From JASJHI01 sp965371355 (GTDB lineage: Bacteria; Actinomycetota; Acidimicrobiia; Acidimicrobiales; Ilumatobacteraceae): a stretch of DNA of 8,616 nt. Made by a program: the position numbers and the translations under genes. Location: contig CBDUYD010000125.1 in NCBI GenBank assembly GCA_965371355.1, positions 1 to 8,616 of the forward strand. Direction: 5' to 3'. Below, piece by piece: positions 1 through 6,091 of the stretch. Under the pieces are notes generated by a model. The model saw only the letters and a list, made by a program, of their open reading frames with translations. It made no database searches and had not been told where the DNA came from. Each line of letters opens with the position of its first letter. Positions within the stretch are counted from its first letter, which is position 1.

Positions 1-1
1 C

Positions 2-121
2 CCGGTTGTCGAGACCCCGGTTGTCGAGACCCCGGTTGTCGAGACCCCGGTTGTCGAGACCCCGGTTGTCGAGACCCCGGCTGTCGACACCCCCGCTGTC
101 GAGACTCCGGCCGCATCCACT
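2..121 (+). repeat. 15-nt in-frame tandem repeat encoding PVVET pentapeptides
   Basis: The unit CCGGTTGTCGAGACC is repeated five times without any change (2-76). It is followed by degenerate units reading PAVDT (77-91), PAVET (92-106) and PAAST (107-121). The repeat lies inside infB and keeps its frame. Identity even at synonymous positions indicates recent expansion by slippage or unequal crossing-over. The array is cut by the left window edge, so its full copy number is unknown. Confidence 0.95.
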
Positions 122-2626
122 GCGGACGCTTCCACCGCACTTCCCCCGGCCTCCGATGCGTCCGACGCAGCGACCGCTCCCGTCGCGCCTGCGACCGACG
201 ATGAGGCGACGACGACCGCGCCCACACCGGCCACCGACGCGCCGGCGGCTCCGGCGGGCGCCTTGCCCGATGCAAGCGAGCCGACCCCCGAGCATCCGGT
301 GGCCGACTCCGAGCAGGTTCCGGTTGGGCAGGTCGCCGACGTGGTGGCCGAGCCGGAGGCGACTACAGAGCACGCGGCTCGCGTGATCTCGAGCGCTCGT
401 CCGGCCGCGGACGGTCGCCCGCCCGAGCTGCCGCCCGAGACCCGACTGCGCCCCGAGACCGAGTCGGTGCCCTCCGCTCCGAAGCCGGTGTCCCCGAGCG
501 GCAAGGCGGTCCCGCCGCCGCCAGGTCGCCCGCTCTCGCCGAGTGGTAAGCCGATTCCGCCACCTCCGGGGTCGTCGCGGCCGGCAGCTCGCACATCCGG
601 AGGCCCAACCGGCCGTCCGGGTGGAGGCGGAGGCCGACCCGGTGGCTACGCACCCCGTCCCGGTGGTGGCCCAGGTGGCGGTCCCAGTGGCGGTCCCGGT
701 CGCCCGGGTGGCGCTCCCGGTCGTCCCGGTGGCGGTCCCCGACCCAGCGGGCAGCGCCGTCCCCCTCGACGTAGCCGTCGCCGTCGCCGTCGCGATCGCG
801 ACGAGCTGCAGCCACAGTTCACGGCCTACACGTCTTCGGACGCTCCGGTCCCCGAGGGCGAGGTCATCATCGAGCGCGGCGTCTCCGCGCAGGAGTTCGC
901 GCCCAAGCTCAACCGCACCGCCGCCGACGTCGTTCGGTTCCTGCTGAACAACGGCGAGATGGTCACGGCCACGATGACGCTCGCCGATGAGCAGATGGAG
1001 CTCTTCGCGCTCGAGATCGGCGCCGAGATCCTCCTCGTCGAGCCCGGACAGCAGGAGGAGGTCGAACTTCAGAAGCTGTTCGACGACTCCGACGACGACG
1101 AGGCCAACGAGGCACGCCCACCGGTCATCACGGTGATGGGTCACGTCGACCACGGCAAGACGACGCTGCTCGACCACATCCGCGGCGCCAACGTCGTCGA
1201 GGGCGAGGCTGGTGGCATCACCCAGCACATCGGTGCCTACCAGGTGGAGAACCAGCACGGCTCGGTCACGTTCCTCGATACGCCGGGACACGCTGCATTC
1301 ACACAGATGCGCGCCCGCGGCGCCGAGGCGACCGACATCGTCGTGTTGATGGTCGCCGCCGACGACGGCATCATGCCCCAGACGATCGAGGCGATCGATC
1401 ACGCCCGCGCCGCCGAAGTACCGATCGTGGTCGCCGTCAACAAGATCGACAAGGACAACGCCGATCCGCAGCGCGTGCTCACCCAACTCGCCGAGTACGA
1501 ACTCGTGCCAGAGGCATGGGGTGGCGAGACGATCGTCGTCGAGATGTCGGCACTCCAGGGTGTTGGCGTCGACGATCTCATCGAACAACTCCAGGTGGTC
1601 GCCGAACTCGAGGAACTCACCGCCAACCCGACCGGTCGGGCGAAGGGAATCGTCATCGAGGCACAGCTCGACAAGGGGCGCGGCCCGGTTGCGACCGTGC
1701 TCGTCGACAAGGGTGAGCTGAAGATCGGCGACCCGATCGTGGCCGGTGCCGCGTGGGGTCGCGTCCGCGCGATGATCAACGACAAGGGCGAGCAGATCAA
1801 GATCGCCGGCCCGTCCACGCCGGTCCAGGTGCTCGGTCTCTCGTCGGTGCCCGAGGCGGGCGACGAGTTCCGTGCCGCCCCCGACGAGAAGATCGCGCGG
1901 ACCGTCGGCGACGCCCGCGAGGAGCGCCTCAAGGCGCGTCATCTCCGCGAAGATGCGCGCGTCAAGACCGGAACCAAGCTCGAGGACCTGTTCTCGCAGA
2001 TCCAGTCCGGCGAGAAGGCCTCGCTCAACGTCCTCCTCAAGGCCGATGTCCAGGGATCGCTCGAAGCGGTCACCGAGTCGCTGCGGCGGCTCGAACGCGA
2101 CGAGGTCAACCTGTCGTTCGTGCATCGCGCGGTCGGCGGCATCACAGCGAACGACATCACGCTGGCCGCGGCGACGAACTCTACGATCATCGGTTTCAAC
2201 GTCCGCCCCGATGGCAAGGCCCGCAAGTCGGCCGATCACGAAGGCGTCGAGATCCGCACGTACGAGATCATCTACAAGCTGCTCGAAGACATCGAGCAGG
2301 CGATGATCGGCATGCTCGAGCCCGAGTACGAAGAGGTCGTGACGGGCGAGGCCGAGGTGCGCGAGATCTTCCGTGTCCCCCGGATCGGCGCGATCGCCGG
2401 CTGCTACGTCCGGTCGGGTGTCATCACGCGCGGCTCGAAGGTGCGCTTCCTGCGCGACGGCACGATCATCTGGAAGGGCGACATCAGCTCGCTGCGCCGC
2501 TTCAAGGACGATGCGCGCGAGGTTCGCGAGGGCTTCGAATGTGGTGTCGGGCTCTCCGACTTCCAGGACCTGAAGCCCGGCGACCTCATCGAGACCTACG
2601 ACGACGTCGAGATCGCCCGTACCTGA
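2..2626 (+). CDS. infB: Translation initiation factor IF-2 (5' end outside the window)
   Basis: GTPase that brings initiator fMet-tRNA to the 30S subunit and promotes 50S joining in the cytoplasm. The frame is open from base 2, so the true start lies to the left; TTG 263 is only an internal codon. The visible 874 residues run in order: a PVVET repeat, an Ala/Thr/Pro-rich linker, a Pro/Gly-rich tract (about 580-745), an Arg cluster (about 746-806), the IF2_N helical domain (about 860-1030), the G domain, then domains II-IV. G motifs are clear: GHVDHGKT at 1139-1162, DTPGH at 1277-1291, NKID at 1439-1450 and SAL at 1547-1555; GGITQHIGAY marks switch I. The C-terminal fMet-tRNA-binding domain is complete, ending at TGA 2624-2626. 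The long disordered N-terminus is typical of actinobacterial IF-2. Identification is secure; only the start is unknown. Confidence 0.97.
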   Translation, partial: PVVETPVVETPVVETPVVETPVVETPAVDTPAVETPAASTADASTALPPASDASDAATAPVAPATDDEATTTAPTPATDAPAAPAGALPDASEPTPEHPVADSEQVPVGQVADVVAEPEATTEHAARVISSARPAADGRPPELPPETRLRPETESVPSAPKPVSPSGKAVPPPPGRPLSPSGKPIPPPPGSSRPAARTSGGPTGRPGGGGGRPGGYAPRPGGGPGGGPSGGPGRPGGAPGRPGGGPRPSGQRRPPRRSRRRRRRDRDELQPQFTAYTSSDAPVPEGEVIIERGVSAQEFAPKLNRTAADVVRFLLNNGEMVTATMTLADEQMELFALEIGAEILLVEPGQQEEVELQKLFDDSDDDEANEARPPVITVMGHVDHGKTTLLDHIRGANVVEGEAGGITQHIGAYQVENQHGSVTFLDTPGHAAFTQMRARGAEATDIVVLMVAADDGIMPQTIEAIDHARAAEVPIVVAVNKIDKDNADPQRVLTQLAEYELVPEAWGGETIVVEMSALQGVGVDDLIEQLQVVAELEELTANPTGRAKGIVIEAQLDKGRGPVATVLVDKGELKIGDPIVAGAAWGRVRAMINDKGEQIKIAGPSTPVQVLGLSSVPEAGDEFRAAPDEKIARTVGDAREERLKARHLREDARVKTGTKLEDLFSQIQSGEKASLNVLLKADVQGSLEAVTESLRRLERDEVNLSFVHRAVGGITANDITLAAATNSTIIGFNVRPDGKARKSADHEGVEIRTYEIIYKLLEDIEQAMIGMLEPEYEEVVTGEAEVREIFRVPRIGAIAGCYVRSGVITRGSKVRFLRDGTIIWKGDISSLRRFKDDAREVREGFECGVGLSDFQDLKPGDLIETYDDVEIART

Positions 2627-2660
2627 CGCCCCGCGCGCACTACGCGGCGAACATCCCCGA

Positions 2661-2700
2661 ACGAACCTCGCAAAAACGAACCTCGCAAAACGATCCTCGC
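2661..2700 (+). repeat. A-rich 15-nt direct repeats between infB and the next gene
   Basis: Two perfect copies of ACGAACCTCGCAAAA (2661-2675 and 2676-2690) are followed by a decayed third, CGATCCTCGC (2691-2700). Related CGAACATC words lie on both sides (near 2648 and 2704). The A runs stand out in this GC-rich DNA. Placed 29 nt before the start codon of the next gene, the repeats could be a leader or protein-binding sites, but no recognised operator is identifiable. Confidence 0.75.
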
Positions 2701-2714
2701 CGGACGAACATCAC

Positions 2715-2720
2715 GGTAGG
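2715..2720 (+). promoter_or_regulatory. Ribosome binding site supporting the ATG 2729 start
   Basis: GGTAGG lies 8 nt before ATG 2729. It is the only Shine-Dalgarno-like motif well placed for this gene. The downstream alternative start GTG 2795 is preceded by coding-like sequence for the conserved active-site region, which argues that translation begins at 2729 and passes through the in-frame TGA. Confidence 0.5.
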
Positions 2721-2728
2721 TTTCGGCC

Positions 2729-3370
2729 ATGGCTGCAGATCTCGACTTCTTCTGGGACCCCGTTTGACCATGGGCCTGGATCACCTCCCGTTGGGTGGTG
2801 GACGTGCAACAACAACGCTCGTACGACGTGGACTGGCGCTTCATCTCGTTGTGGATGGTCAACGACGACAACCACGCCGAGTGGTACACCCCGAAGTACA
2901 GGGCGGGCCACTACTTCGGCCATCAGGGCCTGCGGATCGCCGATGCGATCCGGCTCGGTGACGGCCCCGCCGCGGTGGGCCGTTGGTATACGGCACTCGG
3001 AACGGCCCTCCACGTCGACAAGCGGCGCGGAGAGGCGGCCGATGATGCAGCGGGATTCCTCGCTTCACTACTCGCCGCGAGCGGGTTCGACGAGGCATAC
3101 GCCGCCGCGGCCGACGACGAGTCCCATGACGAGTACCTGCGGGCCGAGACCGATCTGGCGCTCGAGCGCACCGGTGACGACGTGGGAACCCCGATCCTCA
3201 CGTTCCATCCCGGCGCACCGACCGAGGGCAGCTTCTTCGGCCCGGTGATCTCGAAGGCCCCACGCGGCGCCGAAGCGATCAAACTGTGGGAGGCGGTCGA
3301 GACACTCGCAACGATGTCGGGGATGGCCGAACTCAAGCGGTCGAATCGGATCAAACCAGACTTCACCTGA
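2729..3370 (+). CDS. Putative selenoprotein: Rv2466c-like DsbA-family (mycothiol-dependent) reductase with Sec at the active site
   Basis: Read from ATG 2729 through an in-frame TGA at 2765-2767, the protein is 213 residues, close to the roughly 207 of Mycobacterium tuberculosis Rv2466c, a mycothiol-dependent thioredoxin-fold reductase. The first strand and active site read DFFWDPV-U-PWAWITSRW, matching Rv2466c's FWFDPLCPWCWITSRW as I recall it; TGA occupies exactly the catalytic Cys position (residue 13). The second motif Cys is Ala, and no Cys codon occurs elsewhere in the gene, so Sec would be the sole reactive centre. Later family signatures are intact: VGTP with the cis-proline (about residue 155), FFGPVISKAPRG and a KLWEA helix. 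The frame after TGA is clean for over 190 codons, which argues against decay. The likely role is cytoplasmic thiol/selenol redox chemistry with mycothiol. It sits between infB and rbfA. The alternative is a Cys-to-stop mutation or sequencing error, leaving a useless fragment from GTG 2795. Confidence 0.8.
2765..2803 (+). promoter_or_regulatory. Candidate bacterial SECIS element following the TGA codon
   Basis: After TGA 2765-2767 the RNA can fold as CACC-U-CCC-GUU-GGG-U-GGUG (2782-2800): four pairs, a U·U mismatch, three pairs and a GUU loop, plus an outer U-G pair (2781/2801). The loop G at 2790 is 22 nt after the TGA. From memory, bacterial SECIS rules ask for an apical loop about 16-37 nt downstream with a G in its first two positions. 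The E. coli fdhF element has a bulged U, three pairs, then a loop containing G-U, which SelB recognises. The fit is good. The same bases encode the conserved ITSRWVV residues, so some of the pairing could be incidental. Confidence 0.6.
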
Positions 3371-3393
3371 CCGCGACGGCGGTCGAACGAATT

Positions 3394-3400
3394 GGAAGGA
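3394..3400 (+). promoter_or_regulatory. Ribosome binding site fixing the rbfA start
   Basis: GGAAGGA with a 6-nt spacer precedes ATG 3407. An in-frame TTG at 3392 overlaps this motif and has none of its own, so ATG 3407 is preferred. Confidence 0.8.
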
Positions 3401-3406
3401 GCAGCG

Positions 3407-3802
3407 ATGAGCGGAGGACGAGGCGGCGGAGGCCGCGGAGGCAAGCGCTATCCGCGCAGCGCCCGGATCGGGGAGACGCTGCGCGAGATAATCGCCGAGG
3501 AACTGGTCCGCATCGACGACGAGCGCCTCGGCTTCGTCACCGTGACGGGAATCGACGTCGATCCGGAACTCAACCGGGCGATCGTCTTCTTCGACTCGCT
3601 CGACGGCGAGGAAGGCGACGAGGAGATCATCGAGGCGCTCGGTCATCACCGGGTGCGACTGCAGGGTGCGATCGCCAAGCAGATCCGGGCGAAGAAGACA
3701 CCGATCCTCCAGTTCCGTCCCGACGTGTCGATCCGCTCGGCCGAACGGATCGACGAGATCCTCCGCGCCGACCGCGAGCGCGGTTCCACCGACGACGCCT
3801 GA
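3407..3802 (+). CDS. rbfA: 30S ribosome-binding factor A
   Basis: Cytoplasmic late-assembly factor that binds the immature 30S subunit near helix 1 of 16S rRNA and is needed for efficient 16S processing. The 131-residue product has a short Gly/Arg-rich start (SGGRGGGGRGG), then the KH-like RbfA fold: RSARIGETLREIIAEELVRI helix, the LGFVTVTGIDVDPELNRAIVFF strand pair, and the HHRVRLQGAIAKQIRAKKTPILQFRPD segment, ending in an RSAERIDEIL helix. Length and order are normal for the family. The start is chosen on the strong ribosome binding site at 3394-3400. It lies 36 nt after the putative selenoprotein gene and its stop overlaps the truB start in TGATG, so it is probably translationally coupled to truB. 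An infB-rbfA-truB order is widespread in bacteria. Confidence 0.95.
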   Translation: MSGGRGGGGRGGKRYPRSARIGETLREIIAEELVRIDDERLGFVTVTGIDVDPELNRAIVFFDSLDGEEGDEEIIEALGHHRVRLQGAIAKQIRAKKTPILQFRPDVSIRSAERIDEILRADRERGSTDDA

Positions 3803-4701
3803 TGGGTCGTCGGCGACGCCCTGCGACCACGCACGGAGTCGCCGTCGTCGACAAGCCGGCGGGCGTGACGAGCCACGACGTCGTCGGCATGCTCCGGCGG
3901 CGGTTCGACGAGAGACAGGTCGGCCATGCCGGCACCCTCGACCCGGATGCCACCGGGGTACTCGTCGTCGCCGTCGGCATGGCGACGAAACTGCTGCGCT
4001 TCGTCGAGAAGACCACGAAACAGTACGAGGGCGAGGTCGTGTTGGGGACCGAGACGAGCACTCTCGACGCAGCGGGAGACGTGATCGCAACGCACGAGAT
4101 GTCGGGGGTCGAACTCTCCGACGTGCGCCGGGCCGTGAGGGAACACCTCATCGGTCGGATCGAACAGGTCCCCCCGATGGTGTCGGCGATCCGGGTCGAC
4201 GGAAAGCGTCTGCACGAGCTGGCAAGGGAGGGCATCGAGGTAGAGCGCGAGCCGCGCTCCTGCACGATCACGCGCTTCGGAGTCGAGTCGACGCCGGAGG
4301 CCGGCGTCTACGCGATCGACGTCGAGTGCTCGGCGGGCACCTACGTCAGGTCGCTCGCCGCCGATCTCGGAACCCTTCTCGGCGGCGGTGCACACCTGCG
4401 CAACCTCCGCCGCACTGCGGTGGGCTCGTTCACGCTCGACGAGTCGGCGGCGCCCGACGAGTGCGCACTGCTGCCCGTCGACACCGCCGTCCGGCACCTC
4501 GCACGCGTCGACATCGATTCGGCGACGGCAGGGCTGGTCGCCAACGGTCGTGTGCTGCCCGCTTGGTCGGGTGAGGGGCCCTGGGCGGTGCACGGTCCCG
4601 ATGGCGTGTTGCTCGCGGTCTACATCGCCTACCGGGATGGTGAGGTGAAGCCGGCGGTCGTGCTGCCGACCGCGCAGGACTCGGTCACCGGTGGACGCTG
4701 A
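3802..4701 (+). CDS. truB: tRNA pseudouridine(55) synthase
   Basis: Isomerises U55 in the T-loop of tRNAs to pseudouridine. The protein of 299 residues starts at ATG 3802, overlapping the rbfA stop by one base. VVDKPAGVTSHDVV (about residues 15-28) and GHAGTLDPDATGVL (41-54) are the family signatures; Asp47 in the latter is the catalytic aspartate (E. coli Asp48). KTTKQYEGEVVLGTETSTLDAAGDV, PPMVSAIRVDGKRLHELAREG and CSAGTYVRSLAADLG are further conserved TruB blocks. The C-terminal part (about 240-299) is less conserved and resembles the small RNA-binding tail found in actinobacterial TruB. Full length, no anomaly. It is followed by a 69-nt gap to ribF. Confidence 0.97.
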   Translation: MGRRRRPATTHGVAVVDKPAGVTSHDVVGMLRRRFDERQVGHAGTLDPDATGVLVVAVGMATKLLRFVEKTTKQYEGEVVLGTETSTLDAAGDVIATHEMSGVELSDVRRAVREHLIGRIEQVPPMVSAIRVDGKRLHELAREGIEVEREPRSCTITRFGVESTPEAGVYAIDVECSAGTYVRSLAADLGTLLGGGAHLRNLRRTAVGSFTLDESAAPDECALLPVDTAVRHLARVDIDSATAGLVANGRVLPAWSGEGPWAVHGPDGVLLAVYIAYRDGEVKPAVVLPTAQDSVTGGR

Positions 4702-4758
4702 GCGGACTCGTCGCCGGCTGCGCACGCATCGGACTGCGCTGGATTCGCACGAGATGGG

Positions 4759-4764
4759 TAGCTT
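4759..4764 (+). promoter_or_regulatory. Candidate -10 element for a leaderless ribF transcript
   Basis: TAGCTT fits the TANNNT actinobacterial -10 pattern and ends 6 nt before the GTG start at 4771, so transcription could begin at or near the start codon. There is no well-spaced Shine-Dalgarno motif upstream of that codon. No convincing -35 is seen. Offered as a weak candidate; ribF may equally be read through from truB. Confidence 0.3.
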
Positions 4765-4770
4765 TTCGCT

Positions 4771-5718
4771 GTGCAGATCGTGACCGACCTGGGGCAGCCA
4801 CCATGGCCGGGCGAGCGCGCCGTCATCACGATCGGCGCATACGACGGTGTGCATCTCGGCCATCAGGCCGTGATCGATCAAGTTCGCCGCCGGGCCGATG
4901 AACTCGGCGCCGTATCCGTGGTCGTCACGTTCGACAAGCACCCGGCTGCCATCGTGCGTCCCGAGTCGGCCCCGCCACTCCTCACCACGCCCGAACGGAA
5001 ATTCGAACTGCTCGAGGCGACCGGTGTCGACGCGTGTGTCATCGTGCACTTCGACGAGGAGCAGGCCGCGGAGAGTCCCGAGTCGTTCGTGCAGCGGGTG
5101 CTCGTCTCATGTCTCGCGACCCGTTCGATCGTCGTCGGCGAGGACTTCCACTTCGGCCGCCACCGCGACGGCAACGTCGATCTGCTGCGCAAGCTCGGGG
5201 CGGACGACGACTTCGACGTCGAGCCCGTCGTACTCGTGGCGAGAGCGGACGGTGTCGACGAACCGGTCAGTAGCACAGCGATTCGGCGGGCGCTCGCCGG
5301 TGGCGACATCGGCCGGGCCAACGAGATGCTTGGTCACCTCTTCCAGGCGCGCGGCAAGGTCGTCACCGGCGACCAGCGTGGCCGCCTGCTCGGCTTCCCG
5401 ACCGCCAACGTCGAGGTGACCAACGCGATGTGCCTGCCCGCCGACGGTGTGTACGCCGGCTGGTACGAAAGGCCCGATGGCGAGACCTACCCGTGCGCGA
5501 TCAACCTGGGGCGTCGTCCGACGTTCTACGAGCACGCCGACCATTCGCTGCTCGAGGCGCACTTGCTCGACTTCGACGACGATCTCTACGGCGAGACCGC
5601 CAAGGTCTGCTTCGCCAAGTTCCTCCGCAGCGAGCGCAAGTTCGACGGCGTCGACGCCCTGATCGCCCAGCTGGCGGTCGACGTCGGACACGCCCGTGAA
5701 GCCTTGAACGACGCCTGA
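4771..5718 (+). CDS. ribF: Bifunctional riboflavin kinase / FMN adenylyltransferase
   Basis: Converts riboflavin to FMN and then FAD in the cytoplasm, supplying flavin cofactors. The 315-residue protein has the usual two domains. The N-terminal nucleotidyltransferase shows GAYDGVHLGH (residues 22-31, the HxGH nucleotide-binding motif, with Tyr where Phe is usual), TFDKHP, VVGEDFHFGRHRDGN (121-135) and VSSTAIRRAL. The C-terminal kinase domain shows GDQRGRLLGFPTANV (200-214), DGVYAGWY, AINLGRRPTFYEHA (243-256) and LEAHLLDFDDDLYG (261-274), whose Glu is the likely catalytic base. Length is typical. GTG 4771 gives the proper N-terminus. It closes the infB-rbfA-truB-ribF cluster and is followed by a hairpin at 5733-5764. 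A diverged 48-nt copy of codons 241-256 is found at 6861-6908. Confidence 0.96.
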   Translation: MQIVTDLGQPPWPGERAVITIGAYDGVHLGHQAVIDQVRRRADELGAVSVVVTFDKHPAAIVRPESAPPLLTTPERKFELLEATGVDACVIVHFDEEQAAESPESFVQRVLVSCLATRSIVVGEDFHFGRHRDGNVDLLRKLGADDDFDVEPVVLVARADGVDEPVSSTAIRRALAGGDIGRANEMLGHLFQARGKVVTGDQRGRLLGFPTANVEVTNAMCLPADGVYAGWYERPDGETYPCAINLGRRPTFYEHADHSLLEAHLLDFDDDLYGETAKVCFAKFLRSERKFDGVDALIAQLAVDVGHAREALNDA

Positions 5719-5732
5719 CCACGCGAGACGCG

Positions 5733-5764
5733 CCGACGCCGGGTATCCGACCCGCCGCTGTCGG
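5733..5764 (+). terminator. Hairpin just after ribF, possible terminator
   Basis: CCGAC (5733-5737) pairs with GTCGG (5760-5764), and CGGGT (5740-5744) with ACCCG (5750-5754), around an ATCCG loop and a small internal loop. It begins 15 nt after the ribF stop. There is no T-run behind it, so it is not a classical intrinsic terminator; GC-rich actinobacteria often lack the T-run. Suggestive only. Confidence 0.4.
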
Positions 5765-5765
5765 A

Positions 5766-5812
5766 GTCTCGACGTCACAGCGATCGCAATTCGACGGAAT
5801 CCACGTCGAGAC
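5766..5812. repeat. Inverted repeat upstream of the broken mmcQ copy
   Basis: GTCTCGACGT (5766-5775) and ACGTCGAGAC (5803-5812) are perfect reverse complements separated by 27 nt. The element ends 27 nt before the start of the mmcQ pseudogene. It could be an operator, a hairpin in the transcript or a relic of rearrangement. Its sequence differs from that of the inverted repeat before the intact mmcQ. Confidence 0.6.
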
Positions 5813-5839
5813 GCGATACGCGCGAGCAAGTATGGAGGG

Positions 5840-6044
5840 ATGGGTGCCGCACATTCCGACCTGGTCGACCTCGAGGAGTTCGCGCTCTCGTACCCCGAAG
5901 CGTTTCCTACCCGCGATGGGCTCGGCAAGCACGGGTGGGTCACGCTGTTTGTCTGAGCACGTCCCCGATGAAGAGCGTGATGTGCTCACCGACTTCGAAG
6001 AGAGCTATCGCGCGGTGACGACCAAAATGACAAATATGTGGTGA
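5840..6044 (+). pseudogene. Broken MmcQ/YjbR-family gene copy (internal deletion and frameshift)
   Basis: From ATG 5840 the frame reads SDLVDLEEFALSYPEAFPTR, then GLGKHGWVTLFV, and stops at TGA 5954-5956. One base further on, the sequence again matches the intact gene at 7085-7468 in a shifted frame: EHVPDEERDVLTDFEESYRAVTTK, ending at TGA 6042-6044. Relative to the intact copy, about 48 codons are missing: the N-terminal FALS block is joined directly to the later ALSYPxAFPT block. There is also an extra T near 5954 and a missing codon in the DFVEESY region. It therefore cannot make the normal protein. The intact family has a CyaY-like fold and is often annotated as DNA-binding, with function poorly defined. 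It is a remnant of a duplication. Confidence 0.85.
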
Positions 6045-6077
6045 GACCGGCATAGGGTCCAACCTCCGACTGCAAGT

Positions 6078-6083
6078 GGAGGA
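6078..6083 (+). promoter_or_regulatory. Ribosome binding site of the methyltransferase gene
   Basis: GGAGGA, within AGTGGAGGA, lies 8 nt before GTG 6092 and supports that start codon. Confidence 0.7.
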
Positions 6084-6091
6084 ACAGCTGA

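Noticed and set aside
2..121. CRISPR array or intergenic satellite
   Set aside because: Units are contiguous 15-mers without spacers and keep the infB reading frame.
263..265. TTG 263 as infB start
   Set aside because: The frame is open to the window edge with coding-like repeat sequence, and IF-2 of this type normally has a longer N-terminus.
2765..2767. TGA as simple nonsense mutation or sequencing error
   Set aside because: Not excluded, but less favoured. The stop is exactly at the catalytic Cys, a SECIS-like hairpin follows, and the rest of the frame shows no decay.
2795..3370. A 191-residue protein starting at GTG 2795
   Set aside because: It lacks the first strand and active site of its family. 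The conserved residues continue upstream across the TGA to ATG 2729, which has a ribosome binding site.
3646..5049. Long open frame on the minus strand across truB and the ribF start
   Set aside because: It is antisense to well-identified truB and ribF and has no recognisable domain; long shadow frames are common in high-GC DNA.
5954..5956. TGA in the mmcQ remnant as a second selenocysteine codon
   Set aside because: The intact copy has Asp at this place, not Cys, and the matching frame resumes only after a one-base shift; this is ordinary pseudogene decay.
6027..6058. Sigma70-like promoter for the methyltransferase (ATGACA with TAGGGT)
   Set aside because: The spacer is about 20 nt and both boxes are weak matches, so it is not supportable from sequence alone.
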